A program made the position numbers and the translations under genes. Below are positions 26,980 to 36,500 of a stretch of DNA of 42,081 nt, one piece after another. This DNA comes from an uncultured Bacteroidota bacterium. Its GTDB lineage: Bacteria; Bacteroidota; Bacteroidia; Chitinophagales; Chitinophagaceae. The notes under the pieces are model-generated. The model was not told where the DNA came from. It worked only from the letters and a program-made list of their open reading frames with translations, and searched no databases. The DNA lies in NCBI GenBank assembly GCA_902826165.1, contig CADEDV010000004.1:113449-155529 (forward strand). The letters are read 5' to 3'. Position 1 is the stretch's first letter. The number at the start of each line of letters is the position of its first letter.

Positions 26980-28239
26980 CTACGGCATCATTTCTTCTGC
27001 CTCAATATAGTTTAGGTCTTTATGAAAAGTTTCTTCGGTGAAATAGGCTGCCACTAAGGTGATCGCCATAACAATGATACCTGTAATAATCCCACTTTGC
27101 ACAATATCCCAGCCCCAGCTTTTCTGGAATATATCCAGGAACATCATATTGATCAGTGGCAAAGCACCACGGACCATATTCGGAATCGTGGTGGCAGCTG
27201 TAGCCCGGAGGTTCGTTCCGAATTGTTCAGCTCCCATCGTAACAAAAATGGCCCAGAAACCTGTGCTGAATCCTAATGCCGCACAGGCAATGTACATAGT
27301 TGTGTCCGACTGCACAAAGCCACTGAAGAAAAGAACACCTGACAAAATCGTAAAGCCATAAAATAAATACAAAGCTTTTTTCCGGCTTTTGAAATACTGG
27401 CTGATCAGGCCTACTAAAATATCGCCGACGGCAATAGCTGCATAGGCATACATAATAGCCCGCCCTGATTCAATTTTGCTATCCTCGTAAAAAACTTTAG
27501 CAAAGCGGTTACTGTAATTCACCAGTATGCCGATCACATACCAGGTAGGCAACCCGATTAAAATAGCAAGTATATATTTTTTGAACCGCTGCCCGTTATT
27601 GATAAACATGAATATGTTCCCTCTTGAAACATTTTGCTCCCTGGCTTGTTTGAACATACCACTTTCTGCCACACTGATCCGAAGAAATAATAAAGCAACG
27701 CCCAATCCGCCACCGATCTTATAACACAGACGCCAGTCATTGGTAAATTTGAAAGTGAAGTAAGCAAACACAGCTCCGAACAAACCGATACCGGCTACTA
27801 ATGAAGTTCCGATGCCTCTTTTTGCTTTGGGTAATAGTTCACTGACCAGGGTGATCCCTGCTCCTAATTCACCGGCCAAACCTATTCCGGCAGCAAATCT
27901 GGCGTAGGCATACTGATCGGTATTTTCAACAAAGCCTGTTATGAAATTGGCAACTGAGTAAAGAATGATCGACCCAAACAATACGGATAACCGGCCTTTC
28001 TTATCCCCCATAATTCCCCAAAGGATACCACCGATGAGCAACCCGATCATTTGCCAGTTAATGATCTTGGTGCTGGCCGCTAACACCGCTTTCCCATCAG
28101 CGAGATCAACACCAAGACCCGCAAGACTGGGTTCTCTTACAATGGTAAACAACAACAGATCATAGATATCAACGAAATATCCTAATGCCGCCACAATAAC
28201 AGCTACATTGAATATGGATACTGGTTTGGGTTGATTCAT
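26980..28239 (-). CDS. MFS transporter, MHS/sugar-porter-like
   Basis: A 419-residue transporter with about 12 helices. The loop 2-3 motif GDKKGRLSVLFG (about residues 79-90) is the MFS signature, and ARFAAGIGLAGELGAGITLVSELLP is typical of the metabolite:H+ symporter (MHS) branch, where substrates are organic acids or related ions. Substrate cannot be read. It lies 14 bases after the DedA stop and 2 bases before the glycosyltransferase start, so it belongs to the leftward operon. Confidence 0.88.
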   Translation of the reverse strand: MNQPKPVSIFNVAVIVAALGYFVDIYDLLLFTIVREPSLAGLGVDLADGKAVLAASTKIINWQMIGLLIGGILWGIMGDKKGRLSVLFGSIILYSVANFITGFVENTDQYAYARFAAGIGLAGELGAGITLVSELLPKAKRGIGTSLVAGIGLFGAVFAYFTFKFTNDWRLCYKIGGGLGVALLFLRISVAESGMFKQAREQNVSRGNIFMFINNGQRFKKYILAILIGLPTWYVIGILVNYSNRFAKVFYEDSKIESGRAIMYAYAAIAVGDILVGLISQYFKSRKKALYLFYGFTILSGVLFFSGFVQSDTTMYIACAALGFSTGFWAIFVTMGAEQFGTNLRATAATTIPNMVRGALPLINMMFLDIFQKSWGWDIVQSGIITGIIVMAITLVAAYFTEETFHKDLNYIEAEEMMP

Positions 28240-28253
28240 ATGGGCAGTATAAT

Positions 28254-28994
28254 TTAGCTTTTCGCCGGCGTTTCCGGGTGCTTGGCTTTCCCGGTTATCA
28301 TTTTAATAATTACCGGCGCTGTGGTCACAAGGACGATACCGAGTACAATGATCTCCAAATGTTCTTTAAGATCAAAGCCAAACCAATCTAGTATCCATTT
28401 TTGTAAAAAGAAACCGCCGAGTATCATACTGCTTACCCAGGCAATACATCCCACTACGTTGAAGAAATGAAACTTCTTCCTGTCCATTTGTACGATACCT
28501 GCCACGATGGGAGCAAATGTCCTGATGAACGGGAGGAAACGGGCGCCGATAACCGCAAGGCCGCCATGCTTTTCATAAAAATCATGTGCCTGGTGTAAAT
28601 ACTTTTTCTTAAAAAGGAAACGGTCTTTCCAGTTATACATGGCCGGGCCTACTTTTCTTCCTGTCCAGTAACCCACCGCATTACCCAAGATACCCACGAA
28701 GGAAATGAGGCCGATCAATACAAAAAGATCGATCCAGTAGGTATAAGGATATTCAACACCAAATAATTTTAAGAACTGGTAGCCTAATCCTGGTTCAGGA
28801 GCCTGCCCCGTTTTTGTAATTTCATGCGCAAAGATGCCGGACACAAATAATAAGGAATCTCCCGGCAAAAAGAACCCCACGAACAAACCTGTTTCTGCAA
28901 ATACCACAAATAACAACAGCCACAGCCCGCCATTTTCAATATACCATTGCGGTTGTAATAAACTTGTCCAGTGAAACGCTTCCAGTAAAAACAT
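28254..28994 (-). CDS. DedA-family membrane protein
   Basis: A 246-residue DedA/VTT-fold protein with about five hydrophobic segments. The conserved N-terminal phrase FAETGLFVGFFLPGDSLLF (about residues 34-52) and the later ARFLPFIRTFAPIVAG (about 152-167) are clear. DedA proteins maintain membrane lipid balance, some acting as undecaprenyl-phosphate flippases, and affect envelope and proton-motive functions. The insertion between them (about 60-90, TKTGQAPEPGLGYQF) is slightly longer than in E. coli. It is 17 bases downstream of the symporter gene and 14 before the MFS gene. Confidence 0.93.
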   Translation of the reverse strand: MFLLEAFHWTSLLQPQWYIENGGLWLLLFVVFAETGLFVGFFLPGDSLLFVSGIFAHEITKTGQAPEPGLGYQFLKLFGVEYPYTYWIDLFVLIGLISFVGILGNAVGYWTGRKVGPAMYNWKDRFLFKKKYLHQAHDFYEKHGGLAVIGARFLPFIRTFAPIVAGIVQMDRKKFHFFNVVGCIAWVSSMILGGFFLQKWILDWFGFDLKEHLEIIVLGIVLVTTAPVIIKMITGKAKHPETPAKS

Positions 28995-29011
28995 AACTAT
29001 TCCCTCCTGAT

Positions 29012-30307
29012 TTAATGATTGTGTGTTGTTGAATGATCGTGCCCTTCCTGATGCTCATGTGGTGCATGAGCCAGTGCACCTTCCCATTTACTGACGGCAG
29101 CCGTTGCTAACGCATTGCCCAATACATTGGTCATGGTACGGCCCATATCGCAGAAAACATCGATGGCTAAAATGAGCCCGATACCTTCGGCAGGAATACC
29201 AAACATACCGGCTGTTGCCAATACCACCACCAGCGAAGCCCTTGGCACACCGGCCACGCCTTTACTGGTGAGCATGAATACGAGCAGCATGGTGATCTGT
29301 GTTCCGATATCACCGGTTACCGATGTAATATTATATGCCTGCGCAATGAACATACTGGCAAATGTCATATACATCATACTTCCATCGAGGTTGAAAGAGT
29401 AACCCAACGGAAGTACAAACGAAACAATTTTATCCTTACAACCGAAACGTTCCATTTCTTCGATCAGCTTGGGCAATACCGCTTCACTGCTGGCGGTACT
29501 GAAGGCGACGGCCATTGGGTTGGAGATTCGTCTTAATAAAACAGGCAGCCTGTTCTTTAAGATCAGGTAGCCTACAAATAATAGTAAGGCCCACAATACG
29601 ATTAAGCCAAGGTAGAAAGAGCCGATATATTTTGCATAAGTGGTGAGTATTCCTAATCCTTTTGCAGAGATCACCGCACACATTGCCCCAAAGACACCGA
29701 TCGGCGCCACATTCATAATATAACCCACCATCTTCAGCATTACATGAGCAACTGAATCCAGTGCCTTGATCACCGGTTCACCGGCCTTACCAATAGCAGT
29801 TAATGCCACACCGAAGAAAACAGAGAATACCACCAACTGCAATATCTCGTTGGTCGCCATTGCTTCGATCACACTCTTCGGAAACACATGTTCAATGAAT
29901 TTTGCCAGGGAAAACTCTTCCTGCTTTTTCATTAGTTCTTTTACTCCTTCCACGTCGGTATCGGACAGGTTTACCCCAACACCGGGTTTAGTGATACTCA
30001 CCAATAATAAACCCAGGAATAAACTGATCAAAGAAGCAGACACAAACCAAAGCATGGCTTTCCCTCCCACCCGGCCTACCGTTTTCAGGTCGCCCAGTTT
30101 AGCAATACCCACCACCAGGGTGGCAAAAACAAGTGGGGCGATGACCATCTGTACCAACCGGAGAAAAATGGTGGTCAGTAATTTGATCTTGGGACCAAAT
30201 GCCTTGATGAATTCCGGTGACGCATTGGTATTAATAAAATAACCTACCACGATACCCAGTACCATGGCGATCATTATGTATAGAGTAAGCCGGTTATTTT
30301 TTGACAT
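29012..30307 (-). CDS. Dicarboxylate/amino-acid:cation symporter (DAACS)
   Basis: A 431-residue glutamate/C4-dicarboxylate symporter from the start at 30305-30307; the ATG at 30364 would add 19 residues ahead of the usual N-terminus. It carries the serine-rich hairpin AFSTASSEAVLP and the GYSFNLDGSMMY segment that form the substrate and sodium/proton sites. Eight membrane helices plus two re-entrant hairpins are expected. The last residues are an unusual histidine-rich tail (HAPHEHQEGHDHSTTHNH). It heads the leftward run to DedA, MFS and glycosyltransferase. Confidence 0.94.
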   Translation of the reverse strand: MSKNNRLTLYIMIAMVLGIVVGYFINTNASPEFIKAFGPKIKLLTTIFLRLVQMVIAPLVFATLVVGIAKLGDLKTVGRVGGKAMLWFVSASLISLFLGLLLVSITKPGVGVNLSDTDVEGVKELMKKQEEFSLAKFIEHVFPKSVIEAMATNEILQLVVFSVFFGVALTAIGKAGEPVIKALDSVAHVMLKMVGYIMNVAPIGVFGAMCAVISAKGLGILTTYAKYIGSFYLGLIVLWALLLFVGYLILKNRLPVLLRRISNPMAVAFSTASSEAVLPKLIEEMERFGCKDKIVSFVLPLGYSFNLDGSMMYMTFASMFIAQAYNITSVTGDIGTQITMLLVFMLTSKGVAGVPRASLVVVLATAGMFGIPAEGIGLILAIDVFCDMGRTMTNVLGNALATAAVSKWEGALAHAPHEHQEGHDHSTTHNH

Positions 30308-30467
30308 GCAATGGGTTTGATGATAACAATGATTGCCGAAAATCGGTAAAAAATGCCCAGCCACAAAACTTTTAAAAAAGCTCCCGTTAATAATTCTTTT
30401 GACCCGTTTTTGCCGGAAATCTGTATTTTCCCAGCTTCTAAAAAACTGTCCCTCTTAAACTAACGCT

Positions 30468-31904
30468 ATGCAGGATCAACCAACTTCTTTTAAGCCCACA
30501 CTCGGACTGTTCGATGGTACCATGATCGTGGCCGGTTCCATGATCGGCTCAGGCATCTTTATTGTAAGTGCCGACATCACCCGGAATGTCGGCAGTGCCG
30601 GCTGGCTGGTGGCTGTTTGGCTTATCACCGGTTTTATGACGCTGACAGCAGCCCTGAGTTATGGTGAACTGAGTGGTATGTTTCCAAAAGCTGGCGGGCA
30701 ATATGTGTACCTTAAAGAAGCCTATAATCCCCTGATGGGTTTTTTATATGGCTGGAGTTTTTTTGCGGTGATACAAACCGCCACTATTGCTGCAGTGGGT
30801 GTGGCCTTTTCCAAGTTCCTGGCTTATCTCGTTCCTGAATTAGGGAATAGCTATTTCCTGTTTGATGCAGGCATCATTAAAGTGTACTCGGGTCAGCTGG
30901 TTTCCATTGTTATCATTTGCCTGTTGACTTATATCAATTCGAGAGGCGTTAAAGAAGGTAAACTCATCCAGACCATTTTTACTTCTGCCAAACTCTTTGC
31001 CCTCTTCGGGCTGATCGCTTTTGGTTTCTTATTGGTCAAAGAAAGTTTCTGGGCAGAGAACTGGAAGACTGGTTTTACGGCCATGCAGGATTTCGGGCAA
31101 AAAGATGCGGCTGGTCAATTACAACCCACAACCTGGATCGGTATTTCAGGTAGTGCTTTGGCCGGTGCCATTGCGGCCGCAATGGTGGGTTCTATTTTTA
31201 GCAGCGATGCCTGGAACAACGTAACCTTTATTGCTGGTGAAATGAAAAACCCAAAACGAAATATCGGGCTGAGTTTATTTCTCGGTACATTGATAGTTAC
31301 TGTAATCTATGTTGCTGCCAACCTGATGTACCTGAATGTTCTTCCACTTGATAAAATCGCTTTTGCTACCGATGACCGCCCTGCAGTGGAAGCTTCGTTA
31401 CGCATATTTGGTGATAATGGGGCCATCATCATCGCCCTGCTGATCATGGTCTCCACCTTCGGTTGTAATAATGGGTTGATCCTCGCAGGTGCCCGGGTAT
31501 ATCACACCATGGCTAAAGATGGCCTGTTCTTTAAAAGCGTAGGCACATTGAATAAAAATGCTGTGCCCCAGGTAGCTTTATGGATACAATGTATTGCGGC
31601 CAGTATCTGGAGCCTGAGTGGCAAATATGGTCAGTTGCTGGACATGATCTCCTTCGTAGTAGTTTTATTTTATATGCTTACCATCGCTGGTATTTTTATA
31701 CTACGCAAAAAAAGACCTGATGCAGAAAGACCTTATAAGGCATTTGGTTACCCTATTTTACCGGCACTGTATATATTGATGGGAGCAGCCTTTTGCGGTC
31801 TGCTTATTATTTACAAACCGGAATTTACCTGGCCGGGGCTGGTCATTGTATTGCTGGGAGTTCCCCTGTATTACCTGGCCATTTCCACCCAGAAAAAACC
31901 ATAA
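30468..31904 (+). CDS. APC-superfamily amino-acid permease
   Basis: A 478-residue permease with about 12 helices. The APC signature GSMIGSGIFIVSADI near residues 20-34 holds the unwound first helix that binds the substrate's amino and carboxyl groups. The later FSSDAWNNVTFIAGEMKNPKRN is the helix-6 region of the LAT/APC branch. It takes up amino acids by proton symport or exchange; the substrate is unknown. A second APC gene follows in the same direction after 72 bases, with a different base composition. Confidence 0.92.
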   Translation: MQDQPTSFKPTLGLFDGTMIVAGSMIGSGIFIVSADITRNVGSAGWLVAVWLITGFMTLTAALSYGELSGMFPKAGGQYVYLKEAYNPLMGFLYGWSFFAVIQTATIAAVGVAFSKFLAYLVPELGNSYFLFDAGIIKVYSGQLVSIVIICLLTYINSRGVKEGKLIQTIFTSAKLFALFGLIAFGFLLVKESFWAENWKTGFTAMQDFGQKDAAGQLQPTTWIGISGSALAGAIAAAMVGSIFSSDAWNNVTFIAGEMKNPKRNIGLSLFLGTLIVTVIYVAANLMYLNVLPLDKIAFATDDRPAVEASLRIFGDNGAIIIALLIMVSTFGCNNGLILAGARVYHTMAKDGLFFKSVGTLNKNAVPQVALWIQCIAASIWSLSGKYGQLLDMISFVVVLFYMLTIAGIFILRKKRPDAERPYKAFGYPILPALYILMGAAFCGLLIIYKPEFTWPGLVIVLLGVPLYYLAISTQKKP

Positions 31905-31976
31905 GGCCATTCAAAAAAGAACCCATGAAGTTTAGGCTTCAATACTTATCTTAGTCACTTATTAAAAAACCAACAA

Positions 31977-33428
31977 ATGAGCTTATTTGTAAAAAAACCA
32001 CTTGCTAGCTTACTTGCTGAGGCAGAGTCGGGCAGCCATGGATTAAAAAAAACACTGACTTCTTTTAATCTGGTTACATTAGGAATCGGAGCAATTATTG
32101 GGGCCGGTCTTTTTTCCCTCACTGGCCTTGTTGCTGCCGAGAATGCTGGTTCGGGAGTAGTATTTTCTTTTGTTATAGCTGCAATAGGCTGTGCTTTTGC
32201 AGGTTTGTGTTATGCTGAGTTCGCTTCAATGATCCCGATTGCTGGTAGTGCATATACTTATGCTTATACTACTATGGGTGAATTTGTTGCATGGATAATA
32301 GGTTGGGCTCTTGTATTAGAATATGCTTTGGGTGCAGCAACTGTATCTATTAGTTTTTCCCAGTATTTCGGAAAATTTTTCCATAATATGGGAATAGAAT
32401 TACCTCAACAATGGATGCACTCACCTTTTGAGAGTTATACCCTAGCCGATGGTACAATTATGCAAGGGGGCAATATGAATGTCGTTGCCGTAATAATAGT
32501 TATATTAATTTCTTTATTGTTAATAAGAGGTACACAGGAAAGCGCTATTGTAAATAACCTGCTGGTCATCCTAAAAGTATCAGTGGTATTAATTTTTATC
32601 GCAATTGGCTGGTCCTTTATCAATCCAGATAACCATACGCCATTTATTCCAGAAAACACAGGCACTTTTGGCCATTTTGGATGGAGCGGAGTCTTGAGGG
32701 GGGCAGGCATTGTATTTTTTGCGTTCATTGGATTTGACGCTGTTAGTACGGCTGCCCAAGAAGCCAAGAATCCTCAGAAAGGGATGCCAATTGGGATTTT
32801 AGGCTCTCTCGCTATATGTACAATACTCTATGTGCTTTTTTCATATGTAATGACGGGAGTTGCCAATTACACAGAATTTAAAGGAAGTGCGGCCCCAGTT
32901 GCAATCGCTATTGCAAAAACGCCTTATGTATGGTTAAATCAAACTGTTATAATCGCAATTCTTGCAGGATATACCTCTGTAATGCTCGTAATGTTACTGG
33001 GACAAAGCAGAGTCTTTTACAGCATGAGTAAAGATGGGCTTTTACCAAAATTATTTTCAGATTTACATCCAAAGTTTTCAACACCTTTTAAATGTAACCT
33101 TCTTTTTGCTGTATTTGTTAGCTTGTTTGCAGGTTTCGTTCCTGTAAAAGTTGTAGGAGAATTAGTAAGTATGGGAACCCTATTTGCATTTGTATTAGTT
33201 TGTATAGGTGTTATGGTTATGCGAAAATCTGAGCCAAACGCTGTCAGGCCATTTAGAACACCTCTTGTTCCCTTAGTTCCAATCTTAGGAATCCTTGTTT
33301 GTGTAGCAATGATGGTTTCTTTACCTGGTTTGACATGGGTTAATATGTTGGCATGGATGGTTATTGGCTTCGTAGTATACTTCTTATACAGTTCCAAGCA
33401 TAGCAAACTAAGAAATCCGGGTAAATAG
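31977..33428 (+). CDS. APC-superfamily amino-acid permease, cationic-amino-acid-transporter type
   Basis: A 483-residue permease with 12-14 helices and a CAT/YfnA-like N-terminus (SLFVKKPLASLLAEAESG, then the helix-1 GIGAIIGAGLFSLTG). Helix 6 has the FFAFIGFDAVSTAAQEAKNP motif that marks cationic amino-acid transporters. The gene is visibly more AT-rich than its neighbour: five 60-base blocks I counted gave 107 G+C of 300, against 107 of 240 in four blocks of the first permease. That could mean transfer from another genome. A strong terminator follows 19 bases after the stop. Confidence 0.93.
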   Translation: MSLFVKKPLASLLAEAESGSHGLKKTLTSFNLVTLGIGAIIGAGLFSLTGLVAAENAGSGVVFSFVIAAIGCAFAGLCYAEFASMIPIAGSAYTYAYTTMGEFVAWIIGWALVLEYALGAATVSISFSQYFGKFFHNMGIELPQQWMHSPFESYTLADGTIMQGGNMNVVAVIIVILISLLLIRGTQESAIVNNLLVILKVSVVLIFIAIGWSFINPDNHTPFIPENTGTFGHFGWSGVLRGAGIVFFAFIGFDAVSTAAQEAKNPQKGMPIGILGSLAICTILYVLFSYVMTGVANYTEFKGSAAPVAIAIAKTPYVWLNQTVIIAILAGYTSVMLVMLLGQSRVFYSMSKDGLLPKLFSDLHPKFSTPFKCNLLFAVFVSLFAGFVPVKVVGELVSMGTLFAFVLVCIGVMVMRKSEPNAVRPFRTPLVPLVPILGILVCVAMMVSLPGLTWVNMLAWMVIGFVVYFLYSSKHSKLRNPGK

Positions 33429-33447
33429 AAAATTTATCTTTATTTAC

Positions 33448-33469
33448 AACCGCCCCAATTGGGGCGGTT
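33448..33469 (+). terminator. Rho-independent terminator after the second APC permease
   Basis: AACCGCCCC-AATT-GGGGCGGTT is a perfect GC-rich stem-loop followed by five T residues, starting 19 bases beyond the permease stop. It separates the permease from yebC. Confidence 0.88.
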
Positions 33470-33490
33470 TTTCATTTACGCCTATTACCT

Positions 33491-33498
33491 TAGATTTG
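33491..33498 (+). promoter_or_regulatory. -7 element of the YebC gene
   Basis: TAGATTTG matches TAnnTTTG exactly and lies 22 bases before the yebC ATG at 33521. It is beyond the terminator at 33448-33469, so yebC is read from its own promoter. Confidence 0.5.
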
Positions 33499-33520
33499 CA
33501 GCCTCAAAAGAATATGAGCT

Positions 33521-34243
33521 ATGGGAAGAATATTTGAAGTCCGTAAATCCACCATGTTTGCCCGCTGGGACAGGATGGCCAAGCAGTTTACCCGTATTGG
33601 TAAAGAGATCATCATTGCTGTTAAGGCGGGTGGCCCCGACCCCGGGACAAATGCTGCCCTTCGCCGTTGTTTTCAGAATGCCCGCAGTGTGGGAATGCCA
33701 AAAGACAGGGTGGAAGCGGCTATCAAAAGGGCACAGGGCAAAGAGCTGGTGAACTATGATGAGATCCTGTACGAAGGATATGCCCCGCATGGTGTTGCCA
33801 TCCTTGTGGAAACAGCTACCGATAACCATGTGAGAACAGTAGCCAATGTAAAATCACATTTTAATAAAGGTGGCGGAGTAATGGGCAACAGTGGCAGTGT
33901 AAGTTTCCAGTTCAAAAAAATGGGAGTATTCAAATTAAAACCCGAAGGATTGAATACAGATGACCTGGAACTGGAACTGATCGATTTTGGTTTGGAAGAA
34001 CTGGGCGAAGGCAGCGGTGAAAACGGGGAAGATATACTCGTTGTGCGTTGCGGCTTTCATGATTTTGGTAATATGCAAAAAGCCCTGGAAGATAAAGGCA
34101 TCACTCCTATCAGCGCAGAACTGGAATGGATTCCTTCCACCACAGTACCCGTGAATGATGAACAGGCCGCTGACGTGAGCAAACTGATCGAAAAATTAGA
34201 GCAGGATGATGATGTGCAGAAAGTGTTTCATAATATGGGATAA
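33521..34243 (+). CDS. YebC/PmpR (TACO1) family protein
   Basis: A 240-residue protein of the conserved YebC/PmpR family. It starts with [15 protein letters not shown], then the typical [16 protein letters not shown] and [13 protein letters not shown] motifs, followed by [14 protein letters not shown]. Family members were described as DNA-binding regulators and more recently as factors that help translation of difficult proline stretches; the role here is not shown by the sequence. It is flanked by two strong terminators, so it is probably monocistronic. Confidence 0.95.
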   Translation: MGRIFEVRKSTMFARWDRMAKQFTRIGKEIIIAVKAGGPDPGTNAALRRCFQNARSVGMPKDRVEAAIKRAQGKELVNYDEILYEGYAPHGVAILVETATDNHVRTVANVKSHFNKGGGVMGNSGSVSFQFKKMGVFKLKPEGLNTDDLELELIDFGLEELGEGSGENGEDILVVRCGFHDFGNMQKALEDKGITPISAELEWIPSTTVPVNDEQAADVSKLIEKLEQDDDVQKVFHNMG

Positions 34244-34255
34244 GAAAAAAAAAGT

Positions 34256-34289
34256 AACTAAAAAGGCTCCCGATGGAGCCTTTTTAGTT
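34256..34289. terminator. Bidirectional terminator between yebC and the convergent exported gene
   Basis: AACTAAAAAGGCTCC-CGAT-GGAGCCTTTTTAGTT has a 15-base perfect stem and 4-base loop, with A-rich and T-rich sides. It starts 12 bases after the yebC stop and ends 20 bases before the stop of the leftward gene, so it can serve both. Confidence 0.85.
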
Positions 34290-34309
34290 TATCGCTAACA
34301 ACAAAATGC

Positions 34310-34972
34310 TTAATCAGTTCTTTTGTACTTATCCTTCATAAATTCAAAATACATAAAACCAAAACGCTGGTACCAATCCGGCAGCCCGTATTGCTGCTCA
34401 CAGGCACTGATGCCTTGTAAGGCCCTTTGCAAAGCTCCCATCATATCGGTGTATTTCCGGTCGTAGGTTTGTTTAAAATGTTCGAACTCGGCTACAATGC
34501 CTCCCCGTTCATTTTGCCAGGCAATACCGGTTACAGCATGAATACCACTCATATTATCACCGAAAGACAACGCCTTTTCTGTAAAATTTTTCGTGTTATT
34601 ATAAATGCAGCGCAGCCTTCCCAATTGGCGGCGGATAAAATTCAATTCGCCGACCGCTCGTTGATAACATTCCCCGCATCCGGCATTGTCGGCACAAGTA
34701 GAAGCCATCATAGCACCGGCGCTGGCATTAAAATCAGGTGCACAAGCGCCGGGTTCAAAATTCTGAACTGCATTCCACTCATTTCTTCTCTCCTCCAGCC
34801 AATCCATATATCCTTGTAATTCTTCATACGCATCATTTACCGCTTCTGCAGGATCATTATCACCTCCAATATCGAAACCATCATCATCCTGTGCATTTAC
34901 GGCAAAGGACGTAAACAGTACTGCAAATATCAGCACAGCCTTTTTCAGCATAGTATTAATAACAGTCTTCAT
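34310..34972 (-). CDS. Exported protein of unknown function
   Basis: A 220-residue protein with a signal peptide ending near VNAQ (about residue 28). The mature part starts with an acidic stretch (DDDGFDIGGDNDPAEAV) and then is mostly helical. It has a cysteine cluster near residues 75-105 (GACAP, STCADNAGCGEC) and further single cysteines. No family recognised. Its ATG overlaps the stop of the preceding gene in an ATGA, so it is translationally coupled and probably forms a pair with that membrane-anchored protein. Confidence 0.75.
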   Translation of the reverse strand: MKTVINTMLKKAVLIFAVLFTSFAVNAQDDDGFDIGGDNDPAEAVNDAYEELQGYMDWLEERRNEWNAVQNFEPGACAPDFNASAGAMMASTCADNAGCGECYQRAVGELNFIRRQLGRLRCIYNNTKNFTEKALSFGDNMSGIHAVTGIAWQNERGGIVAEFEHFKQTYDRKYTDMMGALQRALQGISACEQQYGLPDWYQRFGFMYFEFMKDKYKRTD

Positions 34973-35574
34973 GATTTTTTCTTTTTAAGTTTTACTAATA
35001 AGAAAGCGATGATAAGTAATGCTGCAGCGGCAACAATAACCAGTGTCATGTTCTTTTTCAACCATCCGCTCCCTCCCGACGAAGATGAAGCATCAGCTGT
35101 TTTAAACACGGATGGCATTTCTACTTTCAGTTCATCGCCGGTCCAAACCATTAACACATAGGTAACCGGTTTTTTGTTAGCGATCACCATGATCCCAAAA
35201 TCCCCTTCCGTTTTAAAGTCAGACTTCCATAGTGATTTCCCTTTTACCTCGCCTGAACGATGAAATGTCTTCCAGTTCTCTTTACACAATTTGATGCTAA
35301 TATCTGCATCCGGCTGATTGCTGTTAAGGCTGAAGTAAGTAGGCGCATACATATTTAAACCCTGTATAAAGTAGTAGGCCGTATCCTGCTCCTGGGTAAG
35401 TGTATTGACACTGATCCGGCCTTTTGCTTTCGCATCACCCTGCTTTTTATATTCTTCAAACTTCAGTTCAACAGGTTTGACATTCTCATCCAGGTTAAAT
35501 GGTTGTGCCTTTATATGCTGTGCTGAAAAAAACAGCAGCACCGGCACCAGCAATAATTGATGTTTTCGTGTCAT
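34969..35574 (-). CDS. Exported protein with C-terminal membrane anchor (hypothetical)
   Basis: A 201-residue protein from the preferred start, with a signal peptide (KHQLLLVPVLLFFSAQHIKAQ), a soluble domain of about 140 residues, a Ser/Gly linker (SSSSGGSGW) and one C-terminal membrane helix (about 176-195) ending in KLKKKKS. The soluble domain should therefore be periplasmic and tethered to the inner membrane. An ATG at 35610 would add 12 residues. It overlaps the next gene in ATGA. No domain family recognised. Confidence 0.72.
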   Translation of the reverse strand: MTRKHQLLLVPVLLFFSAQHIKAQPFNLDENVKPVELKFEEYKKQGDAKAKGRISVNTLTQEQDTAYYFIQGLNMYAPTYFSLNSNQPDADISIKLCKENWKTFHRSGEVKGKSLWKSDFKTEGDFGIMVIANKKPVTYVLMVWTGDELKVEMPSVFKTADASSSSGGSGWLKKNMTLVIVAAAALLIIAFLLVKLKKKKS

Positions 35575-35671
35575 TTGTAAAGGGGTTAAAGTTTGTATTA
35601 ATTTCATCATTTAGCTTTGATAGTACAATGCCGGTAATTACAGTTGTCTGCCTTATTCTTCGAAACTGTTC

Positions 35672-36472
35672 TCACCTGATTGCCACCACATCCGAGTGAC
35701 TGACTAATTTATCATCACTATACATTTCCACTTTAACAATGGTAACAGCAGGATCATAAAAGATCACAAAACTTTGTTTCGGCATGGTATTCTTCATTGA
35801 CTGCATTATCTGTTTCATTTTCTCATCCATTCCTTCAATATCTACTTCGGCCTCTGAAGTGGATGATATCCGGTAACAATCAAACGTACCGGCCGGGGTG
35901 GTTACTTTTTCTTTTGGCCCCACCTTCCTGTTCTTCATAAACACGGTTGTCTTCATTTGCTTGCCCGCTTTAGTGACAGTCATTGAATAGGTAACATCCG
36001 GAAGCGTTTCCCCCTCCTTAACACTGATCGGGAAACTAATAGGGTCACCATCAATTTTTGCTCCTTTTGCATCCATATTGGCAAAGAGGCTGGTCAGATC
36101 GACATAGAGATTCTTGCCATCACAACTGTATTTCCCGGTAAACGAATTTTCTTTTTTACCCATCCCGTTGCTCTTCATTTCTACTTCTGCCGTTACTCCG
36201 GTTGCTGTTGATGCAACATCAAGTACTGTTGAACTTTGCCTGGTTGTTTCTTCTCCGCTTTTATTATAACTGACCGCTTCAATTACAGTACCCTTTTTAA
36301 AAAGTAAAAGGCTTCCGCAATTGCCCGGCATTGCAGATGAAGAAGTAGTTTCAGCTTTAATGGCAGGAGTTGCTGTTGTCACTAAGCTATCCCCTGAAGT
36401 TCCGGTTTTGCTCTCATTGTTACAGGCAATTGCGCAGCACAAAACCAGGGAAAGAAGAATATTCCTTTTCAT
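35672..36472 (-). CDS. Lipoprotein with TapB/DUF3108-like fold (hypothetical)
   Basis: A 266-residue protein from the start at 36472; the ATG at 36571 would add 33 unlikely residues. It has a lipobox-like AIACN (cysteine near residue 17), then a Thr/Ser-rich linker. The body follows the DUF3108/TapB-like plan: SLLLFKKGTVIEAVSYNKSGEE, later KVTTPAGTFDCYRIS and FYDPAVTIVKVEMYS near the end. Family members are exported proteins of unclear role in Bacteroidota. It is probably in the operon of the module-2 genes, downstream of the CARDB-like gene. Confidence 0.75.
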   Translation of the reverse strand: MKRNILLSLVLCCAIACNNESKTGTSGDSLVTTATPAIKAETTSSSAMPGNCGSLLLFKKGTVIEAVSYNKSGEETTRQSSTVLDVASTATGVTAEVEMKSNGMGKKENSFTGKYSCDGKNLYVDLTSLFANMDAKGAKIDGDPISFPISVKEGETLPDVTYSMTVTKAGKQMKTTVFMKNRKVGPKEKVTTPAGTFDCYRISSTSEAEVDIEGMDEKMKQIMQSMKNTMPKQSFVIFYDPAVTIVKVEMYSDDKLVSHSDVVAIR

Positions 36473-36500
36473 ATTGTTGGTTGATGAGTGTTTTAAAAAT

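Noticed and set aside
35629-35643. CCGGTAATTACAG before the membrane-anchored protein as an operator
   Set aside because: It has both arm sequences (GGTAA and TTAC) but in swapped order with no central spacer, so it does not fit the repeat pattern.
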